Source: an uncultured Flavobacteriaceae bacterium
GTDB lineage: Bacteria > Bacteroidota > Bacteroidia > Flavobacteriales > Flavobacteriaceae
DNA: 61,454 bases
Direction of reading: 5' to 3'
Assembly: GCA_943788095.1 (NCBI GenBank)
Contig: CALSOZ010000013.1
Coordinates: forward strand, 1-61,454
Shown: positions 1 to 9,959 of the stretch, piece after piece
How the letters are laid out: every line of letters begins with the position of its first letter
Numbering within the stretch: the stretch's first letter is position 1
Notes under the pieces: generated by a model
The model's database searches: none
What the model saw: only the letters and a program-made list of their open reading frames with translations
Told to the model about the DNA's origin: nothing
Position numbers and translations under genes: made by a program

Positions 1-910
1 CAATTAAGCAAGCATCCTTGGGATGCCCTTGGAGAAGATGTTAAAATTGGAGATGAAATCGAAGGTAAAGTTGTAGTCATTGCTGATTATGGCGCATTTA
101 TCGAAGTTGTTGAAGGCGTAGAAGGGTTAATTCACGTTTCTGAAATGTCTTGGTCTACACACTTACGTTCTGCACAAGATTTCGTAAAAGTAGGCGATAA
201 AATTAAAGCTCAAATCTTAACATTAGATAGAGAAGATCGTAAAATGTCACTAGGTATCAAGCAATTATCTGCTGATCCTTGGACGGATATTACATCAAAA
301 TTCCCAGTCGCTTCTAAGCATACAGGAATTGTTAGAAACTTCACAAACTTTGGTGTTTTTGTTGAATTAGAAGAAGGTATTGATGGATTGATTTACATCT
401 CCGATTTATCTTGGACTAAGAAAGTCAAACATCCTAGCGAATTCTGTGCTGTTGGAGATAACTTAGAGGTAATTGTTCTTGAACTCGATGTAGAAGCAAG
501 AAAATTAAGTTTAGGTCATAAACAAACAACGGAGAATCCTTGGGATAAATATCAAACTGAATTTGCATTGAACACGAAGCATACCGCTTCAATCGAAGAG
601 ATTGTTGATAAAGGTGCAACTGTTAAATTCAATGAAGATGTGATTGCTTTTGTTCCTTCACGTCATCTTGAAAAAGAAGACGGGAACTAAGCTCAAAAAA
701 GGCGAAGAAGCTGAGTTTGTGATCATTGAATTCAACAAAGAATTCAAACGTGTGGTTGCATCTCATACCGCTCTGTTTAAAGCAGAAGAAGTGAAGCATG
801 TGAAAGCAGCCGTTAAAAAAGCAGCAAGTAGTGCAGCAGAAGCAAAACCTACTTTAGGTGATGCCAACGATGCTTTACAAGCGCTTAAAGACAAGATGGA
901 CGGGAAATAA
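1..910 (+). CDS. rpsA: 30S ribosomal protein S1, 3' part, one frameshift
   Basis: This is the C-terminal part of ribosomal protein S1, which binds mRNA on the 30S subunit; the 5' end lies outside the window. Frame 1 is open from base 1 and shows repeated S1 RNA-binding modules: GKVVVIADYGAFIEV, GIVRNFTNFGVFVEL and a third, degenerate one ending VPSRHLEKEDG. The frame then runs into a stop at 688-690. Removing one A at about 685-686 joins it to the second frame (TKLKKGEEAEFVIIEF) and on to the real stop at 908-910, with a lysine- and alanine-rich tail. S1 is normally essential, so the +1 lesion is most likely a sequence error. A strong terminator follows. Confidence 0.93.
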
Positions 911-939
911 TTTCCTATACCAAGCCTTATTACCTTAAA

Positions 940-972
940 AGCCCCTTCTCATTTGAGAAGGGGCTCTTTTTT
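940..972 (+). terminator. Rho-independent terminator of rpsA
   Basis: An 11-bp perfect stem, AGCCCCTTCTC with GAGAAGGGGCT, has a four-base ATTT loop. It is followed by C and six T. It lies 30 bases after the rpsA stop. Confidence 0.9.
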
Positions 973-1015
973 AGGTCTAATTTTGATTTTACTTATTTTA
1001 GTCTTTTCATGTTTT

Positions 1016-1428
1016 TTATCCTCTGGTTTTTGATTGCCACATCAGGTCAAATACTGTCCTGTGGCCATTTTACGTGCCGTGTATATCGCTTTTTCTGCAC
1101 GTATTCACCTGTCGAATAATTCATGGATGGTTTCGACCCACAAATTGTAGCCACTTTCCAAAATGCACGTGCGTTGACTCCATAGTCTGCAAGCTTTCAT
1201 CTACCTTTGGCATGTTTTTGTAGTAGGACTGCCTTTGAATTTGCGTACTCCAAATAAATTCGTTTCCCAAAAATCGGTCAGTTTCATCCAGATGATGCTG
1301 GCCATTGATTCTTCGCTAATATGGGTATTAAAAATGGGTCCTAGTAACGCATCTTTTCTGATTTTCGAGTAAAATGTATTGACTAAAACTTGGAGGTCTT
1401 CTCTGGTTTCGATCGGCTTCATATCCAA
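1016..1428 (-). pseudogene. group III truncated hemoglobin, broken by several indels
   Basis: The first 75 codons are open and read as a group III truncated globin (MDMKPIETREDLQVLVNTFY, LLGPIFN, LTDFWETNLFGVRKFKG). Beyond them the rest of the family can be followed only by changing frame: TKHAKVD, then THVHFGKWLQ, VETIHELFD, and ARKMATGQYLT near the end at 1016-1018. Each break is fixed by one base, nearly always an extra base in a short run. The core motifs survive, including the FGKWL segment after the proximal-histidine region. Globins of this family bind heme and small ligands. This is either a recent pseudogene or, more likely, a gene hit by insertion-type sequence errors. Confidence 0.75.
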
Positions 1429-1520
1429 TGATTATTAAGACGTTTTAGCGATATTCTCAACACGTTTTTCATTCTGAAGAATTGGCGTTGGGGCGTTTTC
1501 CTTGTATATAAATATACCAC

Positions 1521-1552
1521 AAAAAAAGCCGCTTCGTTGTCAGAAGCGGCTT
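1521..1552 (-). terminator. Terminator of the peroxiredoxin-thioredoxin block
   Basis: On the minus strand a 10-bp stem AAGCCGCTTC / GAAGCGGCTT with a seven-base loop runs into seven T. It lies just past the stop of the DUF6952 gene (1573), so it should end that transcript. Confidence 0.85.
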
Positions 1553-1572
1553 AGTATTTCGAGTCAAAATTA

Positions 1573-1829
1573 TTAGCTATCAATCGATCCTAGAACCCGT
1601 TTCATGAAGCTATTCAACGCTTCTTTTTGTGGCGTACCTTCTTTAACCATTTTATGGACTTCCAGCGCCCCATACATGTTAGAGATTAGTTCGCCAATCA
1701 CATCCAATTCTTCGTCTTTCAGACTAGGAACTTCTGTGAGTGCTTCTAAAGTTTCAAGGTTTCAACGATATAATCTTCGTCGTTGTCTTCAATAAATTGC
1801 GTTAAATGTTTAATTACTGGCAGCTTCAT
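1573..1829 (-). CDS. DUF6952 family small protein, one frameshift
   Basis: A short gene of about 85 codons starts MKLPVIKHLTQFIEDNDED and ends SFMKRVLGSIDS. It matches the small acidic DUF6952 protein known beside thioredoxin genes in Flavobacteriia; its function is unknown. One base is missing near 1760, after the segment EDYIVET. Restoring it gives LEALTEVPSLKDEELDVIGE and an unbroken frame to the stop. Its start overlaps the end of the thioredoxin gene by about 20 bases, which suggests translational coupling. I see no cysteines, membrane segment or signal peptide. Family naming is from memory of the conserved neighbourhood. Confidence 0.72.
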
Positions 1830-2123
1830 CGACAAGTTCTTTTAAAACGTCAAACTTATTGGTTTGAGTTTGGTTTATAAATTGCCTGATTTAAAAACAG
1901 CAAAAGTAGGCAAGTTGTCTACCAGTTGCGAGTTTTCTACTTTCAGGGAATTTTTCTGCATCTACGATTACAAAGGTTGCATCTGGCATTTCAGACGCTA
2001 ATTTTTTAAACTTTAGGTTTCATGATTCTACAATTCCCACACCATGTCGCAGAGTATTGAACGACCACAAATGGATTGTTCAGAAATAATAGCTTGCAAA
2101 TTGTCTTCAGAAAGTTCTTGCAT
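1810..2123 (-). pseudogene. thioredoxin family protein, several frameshifts
   Basis: A small thioredoxin starts MQELSEDNLQAIISEQ. Across several frames it carries the active site ATWCGNCRIMKPKFKKLASE, then MPDATFVIVDAEKFPESRKLA, the cis-proline region NLPTFAVFKSG, and a C-terminus ending ELVDEAASN. WCGNC would be a two-cysteine redox centre. At least three single-base indels interrupt it (near 2030-2080, 1930 and 1870), yet every expected block is present, so these look like sequence errors. It lies between the peroxiredoxin gene and the DUF6952 gene on the same strand. A role as electron donor to the peroxiredoxin is plausible but inferred only from position. Confidence 0.75.
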
Positions 2124-2135
2124 GATAAATCCTTT

Positions 2136-2775
2136 TTAGTGTGATGCTAAATAACTAGCCGTTCCTTTGGCATTTGGTTCCATGGCGTCTTTACCTTCTT
2201 CCCAGTTTGCAGGACAAACTTCTCCTTTTTCTTGTACATGCGTGTAGGCATCCACCAATCTCAAAAACTCAGCAACATTTCTACCAAGTGGCATGTGGTT
2301 GACACTTTCATGAACCACTGTTCCTTCTTCATCAATAATGTAAGTTGCTCTGTATGTAACGTTGTCGCCTTCAACTAAGTACAACTCCAGTTTCTTCATT
2401 ATACGTTTCATCTGAAATATCTAAAATACCTAAGGTAGATGCTAAGTTTCTGTTAGAATCTGCTAAAATAGGGTACGTAACACCTTCGATACCACCATTA
2501 TCTTTAGCCGTGATAACCATGCAAAATGAACTTCTGGTGTATCACATGATGCACCAATAACAATGGTATTTCTTTTTTCAAATTCAGCTTTTGCAGCTTC
2601 AAATGCGTGTAGTTCAGTTGGACAAACAAAAGTAAAATCTTTTGGATACCAGAACAAAAGCTACTTTTTTCTTATTGTTGATTGCTTCTTCTAGAACGTT
2701 TACTTTAAAAGTATCGCCCATTTCGTTCATTGCATCAACGTTTAAATTTGGGAATTTTTTTCCTACAATTGCCAT
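2136..2775 (-). CDS. 2-Cys peroxiredoxin (AhpC/TSA family), frameshifted
   Basis: A peroxide-reducing thiol enzyme of about 212 residues. The start is MAIVGKKFPNLNVDAMNEMG at 2775. The peroxidatic cysteine lies in DFTFVCPTELHAF and the resolving cysteine in GEVCPANWEEGKDAM near the C-terminus, the typical 2-Cys layout. The frame is broken at least three times (around 2655, 2515 and 2410) by single bases, with no loss of conserved blocks. It is the first gene of the minus-strand redox block, with thioredoxin and DUF6952 behind it. The AT-rich leader at 2776-2900 holds a possible -7 element (TATCTTTA on the minus strand), which is imperfect. Confidence 0.85.
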
Positions 2776-2906
2776 AATATATTTTTAAGAGTTGTTAAAT
2801 TATTTTAGTGTAAAGATACAGTATGCTCTCTGTTTTTTTCGTGTTGAAAAATTATAATTTCTTATAGAACTATAAGCATAAATGATTCTTTAAAATTTAA
2901 ATGAGA

Positions 2907-4391
2907 TCACGATTTTTTGAGTTGTTTGATTTTGATAGATAATGCTGCAAACAAAAGTGTGGTAAAAGGACTGATCCAATTGAAAAATGCAAACACAAAA
3001 TAGTCTGCGACTGAAACGCCTAAGACCCCGCTTTGATAAGCCCCACAAGTATTCCAAGGCACTAACACGGAGGTAACAGTTCCAGAATCTTCGAGTGTAC
3101 GACTTAAGTTTTCCGGGGCTAAGCCTCGATCTTTATAGGCTTTTTTAAACATTTTCCCAGGAACAACTAATGCCAAATATTGATCAGAAGCTGTTACATT
3201 AATCGCTAAACAACTTGCAACCGTACTCGCAAATAAGCCAAATGTAGAGGTGGCTAAGCTTAAAAGTGCTTTGCTAATCCTAGAAAGTGCGCCTATTGCA
3301 TCCATCACGCCTCCAAAAACCATGGCGCATACAATCAACCAAATAGTTCCTAACATGCCTCGCATCCCACCAGAAGTGAATAAGTCATTTAGCTCCAAAC
3401 TAGAAGTAACAACGGCCGTATCGACCGTAATTGCTTTCATAACTCCTTTATAAGCAGTTTGGAAATTTAGTGTGTTACTTTCAGCTATAGCCATGATAAT
3501 TTGTGGTTGCGCAATAATGGCTGCCACAGCGCCCAATAAGGTTCCAATAAGAAGCGCAATGAGAGGCGGCGTTTTTCTTATGATTAAAACAATCACCAAT
3601 ACAGGCACACTAAATAACCATGGAGAAATATTAAAAGCCCCATCTATGGCTTCGAGTTTATCAGAGATGTCTGGAGTTCCAGTAGTGGCAATTTTTAACC
3701 CAATTATCAAGAAGATAATTAGCGTAATTATGATGGTTGGAATGGTTGTGTAGGCCATGTATTTTATATGATCAAATAATTCACTTCCAGCCATTGCGGG
3801 AGCTAAATTGGTGGTATCACTAAGCGGGGACATTTTGTCTCCAAAATAGGCGCCTGATAATACGGCACCTGCGGTCATTCCTGTAGAAATCCCTAAAGTA
3901 TTTCCAATTCCAATTAATGCAATTCCGACCGTGGCAGAGGTGGTCCAACTACTCCCTGTTGCAATGGAAATAATAGAACAAATTATAACCGAAGCTACCA
4001 GAAAAAATGTGGGGTTTAAGATTTGAAGTCCGTAGTAAATCATAGAAGGAATTACACCACTAATGAGCCAAGTTCCTGCCAAGGCTCCCACCATTAATAA
4101 AATCAAAAGAGATCCGGTAGTGGATTTTACATTTTCGGCAACTTCCTCTAACATTTGTTTATAACTAACTTTGTTATAAAACCCAACAATAGCCGCGACA
4201 GCAGCTCCTAATATCAATATAAATTGGTTACTACCACTTAGAGCATCGTCACCAAACACAAAAAACACATTATAAAATAACATCCCAACAAGCGCAATGA
4301 CAGGAATAAGTGCCTCCCAAATATTCAGCTCTTTGTTTTCAATTATTACGTTGTCTTTTGGGTGAATTGGTTTAATGTTTTGACTTTCCAT
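2907..4391 (-). CDS. nhaC: Na+/H+ antiporter NhaC
   Basis: A 494-residue inner-membrane protein with about eleven or twelve hydrophobic helices. It exchanges external protons for internal sodium, a common need in marine bacteria. The family signature is clear: ATGSSWTTSATVGIALIGIG followed by GAVLSGAYFGDKMSPLSDTTNLAPA (about residues 145-195), with charged residues inside membrane segments. The length is typical. It stands alone; the E1 gene behind it is on the same strand with an 85-base gap. The first 20 residues are a polar cytoplasmic leader. No frame damage is seen. Confidence 0.93.
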   Translation of the reverse strand: MESQNIKPIHPKDNVIIENKELNIWEALIPVIALVGMLFYNVFFVFGDDALSGSNQFILILGAAVAAIVGFYNKVSYKQMLEEVAENVKSTTGSLLILLMVGALAGTWLISGVIPSMIYYGLQILNPTFFLVASVIICSIISIATGSSWTTSATVGIALIGIGNTLGISTGMTAGAVLSGAYFGDKMSPLSDTTNLAPAMAGSELFDHIKYMAYTTIPTIIITLIIFLIIGLKIATTGTPDISDKLEAIDGAFNISPWLFSVPVLVIVLIIRKTPPLIALLIGTLLGAVAAIIAQPQIIMAIAESNTLNFQTAYKGVMKAITVDTAVVTSSLELNDLFTSGGMRGMLGTIWLIVCAMVFGGVMDAIGALSRISKALLSLATSTFGLFASTVASCLAINVTASDQYLALVVPGKMFKKAYKDRGLAPENLSRTLEDSGTVTSVLVPWNTCGAYQSGVLGVSVADYFVFAFFNWISPFTTLLFAALSIKIKQLKKS

Positions 4392-4476
4392 AGAAATAAA
4401 GTTCAGTGATTCGTTACTGTAATGTTACGATTTTACTGACAGCTATGCAAGTGTAAATTTGATGACAAATATGAGT

Positions 4477-6889
4477 TTATCTTAATTTTGGGTAGGAAGT
4501 AGGATCTACCTCGTGAAATACCGAATATACTTTTTCAAAAACATCATCTGCTGATGGTTTACTGAAATAGTCACCATCCGTTCCATAGGCAGGTCGATGT
4601 TCTTTTGCGGTCAATGTTTGAGGTTTACTGTCCAAGTGTTGATAGACATCTTGATGTTGTAAAATTTCATTAAGAATATAAGCCGATGCACCACCAGGAA
4701 CATCTTCATCGACAATAAGAATACGATTTGTTTTTTCTATACTTTTTGAGATGTCTTTTTGAAGGTCAAAAGGGATGAGTGATTGAATGTCGATGATTTC
4801 AACATCTATATCTACTTCTAAAAGTGATTTTGCAGCTTGTTCTACAATTCGTAAGGTAGACCCATAAGAAACGATGGTAAGATCCGACCCCTGTTTGATG
4901 GTTTCTACAATTCCAACTGGCGTTTTAAATTCTCCGAGGTTTGCCGGTTCTTTTTCTTTTAAACGGTACCCATTTAAACATTCGACTACCATTGCAGGTT
5001 GATCACTTTCTAAAAGTGTATTGTAAAACCCAGCGGCTTTGGTCATATTTCGCGGAACCAAGACATAAACCCCTCTAATGAGATTGAGAATGCCTCCTAA
5101 TTGGGATCCTGAATGCCAAATACCTTCTAAACGATGTCCACGAGTTCGTATAATCAAGGGCGCTTTTTGCTTTCCAAAAGTTCGGTAATGGAGTGTTGAC
5201 AAGTCATCGCTTATAATTTGAAGCGCATACACCATATAATCAAGATATTGGATTTCGGCAATGGGTCTTAGACCACGTAGATGCCATTCCAATTCCTTGG
5301 CCAATAATGGTCGCTTCTCGAATTCCAGTGTCAGATACTCTCATTTCACCATACTTTTCTTGTAAGCCTTCTAAACCTTGGTTCACATCTCCAATCGTTC
5401 CAGTATCTTCTCCAAAAATTAATACTTCGGGTTTTTTACTTAAAATTTTATCAAAATTATCACGTAAAATAACGCGACCATCTACCATTTTTGAAGTGGC
5501 ATCAAAAACAGGAAGTATTTCAGGAATATTTGTTGCTCTAGAATCTGATTCGCTGTAGAGTAGGCTACTGTATTTAGGTTGAATTTCTTCAAAATAGGCG
5601 TTAACCCATTCTATTAATTTGTCTTTTTCGGGGGAATCTTCTTGAATTAAATATTTTAAAATATTGCGAGTAGCATTTAAAACATCTTTTCGTAAAGGTT
5701 CATTAATGATTTCTAATTGAGCTATAATTTTATGAATAAACACCTTTTGCGATGCTGACGCCGCTGCGGTTTTCATGAGTTTTAAAGCTGCATTCTTTTC
5801 TTCTTTGATCGGTTCAGAAAAATCCTTCCAGGCCTTTAGTTTCGCTGCTTTAACTTCCTTTTTTATATTGCGATCAATTGTTGTAATTTCTTCTTCGGTT
5901 GCAATATCATTTGAAATAATCCAATCTCGAAATTTCATATTACAATCATATGATTTTTCCCACTTTAATCGTTCGTTTGATTTATAGCGTTCATGCGACC
6001 CCGACGTAGAATGTCCCTGAGGCTGAGTCAGTTCATTGACATGAATAAGTACGGGTATATGCTCAATTCGAGCTAATTGACTGGCTTTTTGATAGGTGTT
6101 GATGAGCTCGACATAATCCCACCCCTTAACACGTAGAATTTCATACCCTTTATGCTTAGAATCTCTTTGAAACCCTTTTAATACTTCTGAAATATTTTCT
6201 TTTGTAGTATGATGTTTTGCGTGAACAGAAATCCCGTATTCATCATCCCAAACACTCACAACCATCGGAACTTGAAGGACTCCAGCTGCGTTGATCGTTT
6301 CAAAGAAAACGCCTTCACTTGTACTGGCATTTCCAATGGTTCCCCAAGCGACTTCATTTCCTGAATTAGAAAATTTTTCCGAATTAATGTCTGTTAAATT
6401 TCGATATACTTTTGACGCTTGTGCTAAGCCCAGTAATCGAGGCATTTGTGCGCCAGTCGGAGAAATATCCGAACTTGAATTTTTTTGTTGGGTTAAATTT
6501 TTCCAATTAAAGTTCTCATCTAAGGAATGTGTGGTAAAATGCCCGCCCATTTGCCGCCCGGCACTCATTGGGTCGTGTTTTATATCCGTATTTCCGTATA
6601 GGCCAGAAAAAAACTGTTCAATGGACAGTTTTCCAATTGCCATCATAAAGGTTTGATCTCTATAATAGCCCGATCTGAAATCACCATTTTGAAACGCTTT
6701 TGCCCAAGCTAACTGCGGCAATTCTTTTCCATCCCCAAAAATTCCAAATTTTGCTTTTCCAGTTAAGACTTCGCGTCGTCCGAGAAGACTACACTCTCTA
6801 CTGGTGACCGCTATTGTATAGTCATTTAAAACTTCTGTTTTGAAGTCCTCAAATGTAATATCTTTAGTTAGGTCATTTTTGATTTGCAT
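4477..6889 (-). CDS. 2-oxo acid dehydrogenase E1, alpha and beta fused, one frameshift
   Basis: A thiamine diphosphate enzyme of about 803 residues: the decarboxylating E1 part of a branched-chain-type 2-oxo acid dehydrogenase, with alpha and beta subunits on one chain. The N-terminal half has the alpha-type pyrophosphate region (GNASTSEGVFFETINAAG, SVWDDEYGISV). The C-terminal half has the beta-type block IFGEDTGTIGDVNQGL and the transketolase pyrimidine and C-terminal domains. The frame breaks near 5281: one extra base after GQGIGMA. Removing it gives ALRGLRPIAEIQYLDYMVYA and joins the two open frames exactly. A -7 box (TATATTTG, 6913-6920) lies upstream. E2 and E3 genes are not nearby. Substrate choice cannot be read from sequence. 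Confidence 0.88.
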
Positions 6890-7053
6890 TCTGAAAAAAT
6901 TCTAATGAGTTGCAAATATAAAATATTTAGAAGTTTTGTCCTATCCTTTACATTGATAATTACGAGATCAATTATTGGGATATCATAAAATATTAGGGAT
7001 TTAAATAGTGTATTGTCACTAAAAATTAATTATTAATGATTTTTCATCAACAG

Positions 7054-9900
7054 CTAGTACCATTTTCTTCTAAATAATTCTAAAATACTAAAAGGATCTA
7101 CGGTTAAGATAAATCTAATTTTTTGACTGTATTGCGGTTGAGAAATTTCCCACCCAAGGTTTGAGTAAAAAGGGAAATAAACTTCCAAATAATCGGTAAT
7201 TAAATTTAACCGAATTCCAGAATCATATACAAATTCGGGCGATTGAAATTTATTTTTGATAAAACCAATATCGCCATATGCTTGCACATATTTCCAAATA
7301 GAAGCTGAACCATTTAAAGTCGTAATCCATTGGTTTGCATAGCCTGTGTTCAGAATAGATTTGAAACCACCTTCTGCTAAGATTACTTGCTGACTAAAAA
7401 TGCCCGTAGATTCATACTGCCCTAAATAATTATATTCGATTAAATAATCGTTGGGACGGTCTAAGGCAAAATTAAAATTATTCACATCAGATGGCGTGGT
7501 GTTATACAAGAATGTCCCAGCATAGAGCCTCAAGTTGTACTGGAAGTTGTTTTTGTTCCGCTGACGAACTTCATATTTTAGGGCAACTTTTCCAAAGGTT
7601 TTGGAAAATTGAGCATCTATAAACCAACTTTTAAATTTCACAAATTCATTATTTAAAAAACGGTAGTTCACATTAAAAACTTCGTAGGAAGGAATTAATT
7701 TTAATCCATTTTGATACTGAACTTGGGTTTTATCTATGGCAATAAATCTAAAACTCAATCGCTTAAACGCATTGGATCTAAGACTAAAAGGTCTTCTGAA
7801 ATAAAAGTTTAAATAAGGTTCAAATTTTGTTAAAAACACATTTTTATCAATCGTAGAACGCCAAAATGACACCCCATAATTAATGTTGTACAAGGATTGA
7901 TCTTCAAAGTATGTTTGTTTAACAAGCTTCACAAAACCTGTCAATGATTTTGAGTTGACACTATAATTTGGCGAAATACCATAAATAAATGATTTTCTTA
8001 AAAGTCCTTTATTATTTAAGGTCGCACCGAGAGTTAACCCATCATAGATGTTTCTAAACTCTATAATAGGATTTAAATAGAGCTGATTATAATTTGGAGC
8101 TTCAACATCTTTAAACAATCGAATCTGAAAAGGCTTATTAAATACAGATTTCTGACGTAATGATTTAAAATTATTTCTAAAATTAAATTCCGGCACTTTT
8201 TGATCGAAATTTAAAATGAGTTGATCCTCTTGATTGTTGGGGATCGAAAAACGTTTTTCTTTACCAATATCTTTCAACCATATTTTAGAAGTAATAAGCG
8301 TGTCTTTTAATGTGAAAAGAGATATTGGAGTTGTTCCTGATTTTTTGTTTTTTACATTAAATGAGATTGAATCTTTGGTGGTTGTCACCTTCGTGATTTT
8401 ATAATCGACCTGTTTACTATTCACAAGGTAATCATCAAAAAACCAGTCGATATCTTTAGTCGTTTTTGATTTTATAAACGATTTAAAATCAGAGGCAGAA
8501 ACCGGATTTAGATTTGTAGATTTTATAAATTCAGTCATCCATTGATACATAGATGAAGTCCCAATATAATCTTCAAGATATAGGAGTCCGAGAGCTGCTT
8601 TATATTTGCTAGATAAGGTTTCATTAAACTTTACCAACGCATCCTTTTGAGAATTTAGAGCTTGATCGCGACCAATCCGAGCCATGTGCGCATACGATAA
8701 ACGATATTGTTCATTGTAGTTTAATTTTGAAATGTTGTAAGCACGTAATCCCCATAATTTTGAAAGCTTTCCAAGGACCTTCTGACCAGGATAAAATTGC
8801 TCTACATATTTCATTAAAAGTAAAGTCTCAAATCCCGATCTTAGCCAGTGATCTTTTCTCGGATTCATGATTAATAGTTGCTCTACATGCAACTGAATTA
8901 AATTTTTTGCGATTGTTAACTCATATTCAAATTGTTTTGAAAAGGGCGTTAAAAAATCGGGTAGAATATTGAGACCGTAGATAGGTGTTTTTTTGGTGTC
9001 TACTTCAGACAGTACAAGTTTTGAGTGTGGATAGGGGGAAAGTTCAACATTTAGAAACTGAATAATTTGGTCAAAAATCAAGGTTTGATAAATTTTGTTC
9101 ACATTTTTATGGTTACAATTCGTTACAATTTCCAGTGAATCAATTTGGATGGTCTCAAAGGCATTTTTTGTAATAAAAAGTCGGCTATCGGTTCGGTTGT
9201 GTCCAAAAAACTGATAAGAAGCTCTTTTATTTTGGACGGTTTTAGAGCGTAATTCTAATTCTGAAATTACATGATATTGATTGGGTACATTTAGGCTCAT
9301 TTCAATTTTTGAAGTCGGCGTATAGTTGTCCCCTAGATTCTTGTTGCTAAATAATTGCCATTCATTATTTTCATAGACCGCAGGCGTGATATACCAATAA
9401 TTTAAGGCGAATTCGTGCTCTTTATTTACCCCATAGTTAGTGAATTTATCACTCTGAATGATGAGTGTATACTCAAAGTTTAAAATACTTATTGTATTGG
9501 GTAAAACAGGCTTAGTAAGTGAGACTTTAAGAATGTCACTTTGATTTTTTAGATATTGATATTTAATCGTATTGGATTCAGAATCTTGGATTGATTTTAT
9601 TAGCGTATAGCCACGATCTTTTGATTTTGCTGTAAATAAATCATCTTCAAACTCTTCAATAAATCGTGTTGCGAGAGGTGTAGTAGAGCGGCTAAAACTA
9701 GATGTCCAATCATTAAAATACAATACATTTAAAGTATCACTAGAGGTATTGTGATACTCTATTTTTTGTTTGAGCTGAATTGTTTTTGTTTCAGGTACTA
9801 TATGAGCCTCAAGATGTATGGAGTGCTGAGACCAAGTCAAGTTTCCACTTGAACAGAGCATAAAAATTAGGAGTGTCTTAAATAGATAGTTTAAATTCAA
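7054..9900 (-). CDS. M1-peptidase-like protein fused to a probable outer-membrane barrel
   Basis: A 948-residue protein with a Sec signal (about residues 1-24, cut after TWSQ). Residues 25-500 resemble the N-terminal and catalytic domains of M1 aminopeptidases. The catalytic motifs are missing: the GAMEN-like spot reads GLNIL (309-313), the HExxH spot reads LHVEQ (337-341), and the WLxEGF spot reads WLRSGF (352-357). From about residue 560 the chain turns into alternating polar/aromatic strands (for example GLTLGATLNNKG, FEPYLNFYFRRPFSLRS) and ends in RRKWY with a terminal aromatic residue, as beta-barrel proteins do. I infer a surface or periplasmic binding role without peptidase activity. 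The alignment to M1 is by eye. Confidence 0.7.
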   Translation of the reverse strand: MNLNYLFKTLLIFMLCSSGNLTWSQHSIHLEAHIVPETKTIQLKQKIEYHNTSSDTLNVLYFNDWTSSFSRSTTPLATRFIEEFEDDLFTAKSKDRGYTLIKSIQDSESNTIKYQYLKNQSDILKVSLTKPVLPNTISILNFEYTLIIQSDKFTNYGVNKEHEFALNYWYITPAVYENNEWQLFSNKNLGDNYTPTSKIEMSLNVPNQYHVISELELRSKTVQNKRASYQFFGHNRTDSRLFITKNAFETIQIDSLEIVTNCNHKNVNKIYQTLIFDQIIQFLNVELSPYPHSKLVLSEVDTKKTPIYGLNILPDFLTPFSKQFEYELTIAKNLIQLHVEQLLIMNPRKDHWLRSGFETLLLMKYVEQFYPGQKVLGKLSKLWGLRAYNISKLNYNEQYRLSYAHMARIGRDQALNSQKDALVKFNETLSSKYKAALGLLYLEDYIGTSSMYQWMTEFIKSTNLNPVSASDFKSFIKSKTTKDIDWFFDDYLVNSKQVDYKITKVTTTKDSISFNVKNKKSGTTPISLFTLKDTLITSKIWLKDIGKEKRFSIPNNQEDQLILNFDQKVPEFNFRNNFKSLRQKSVFNKPFQIRLFKDVEAPNYNQLYLNPIIEFRNIYDGLTLGATLNNKGLLRKSFIYGISPNYSVNSKSLTGFVKLVKQTYFEDQSLYNINYGVSFWRSTIDKNVFLTKFEPYLNFYFRRPFSLRSNAFKRLSFRFIAIDKTQVQYQNGLKLIPSYEVFNVNYRFLNNEFVKFKSWFIDAQFSKTFGKVALKYEVRQRNKNNFQYNLRLYAGTFLYNTTPSDVNNFNFALDRPNDYLIEYNYLGQYESTGIFSQQVILAEGGFKSILNTGYANQWITTLNGSASIWKYVQAYGDIGFIKNKFQSPEFVYDSGIRLNLITDYLEVYFPFYSNLGWEISQPQYSQKIRFILTVDPFSILELFRRKWY

Positions 9901-9959
9901 TGTTCTGTAGTTGATCGTTGTTGTATTATAAATAGTCTAACACAACCCAAAATTGGTTT

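Noticed and set aside
685-690. Programmed frameshift in rpsA
   Set aside because: No slippery heptamer or downstream structure is evident, and S1 is not known to need one. A one-base sequence error is simpler.
1016-2775. Degenerate genomic island or mobile element
   Set aside because: There are no transposase, repeat or integration signals, and the genes are ordinary core redox genes in their usual order.
5240-5304. Separate alpha and beta E1 genes with a 65-base overlap
   Set aside because: The overlap contains the conserved GQGIGMALRGLRPIAE segment in two phases, so it is one fused gene with an indel.
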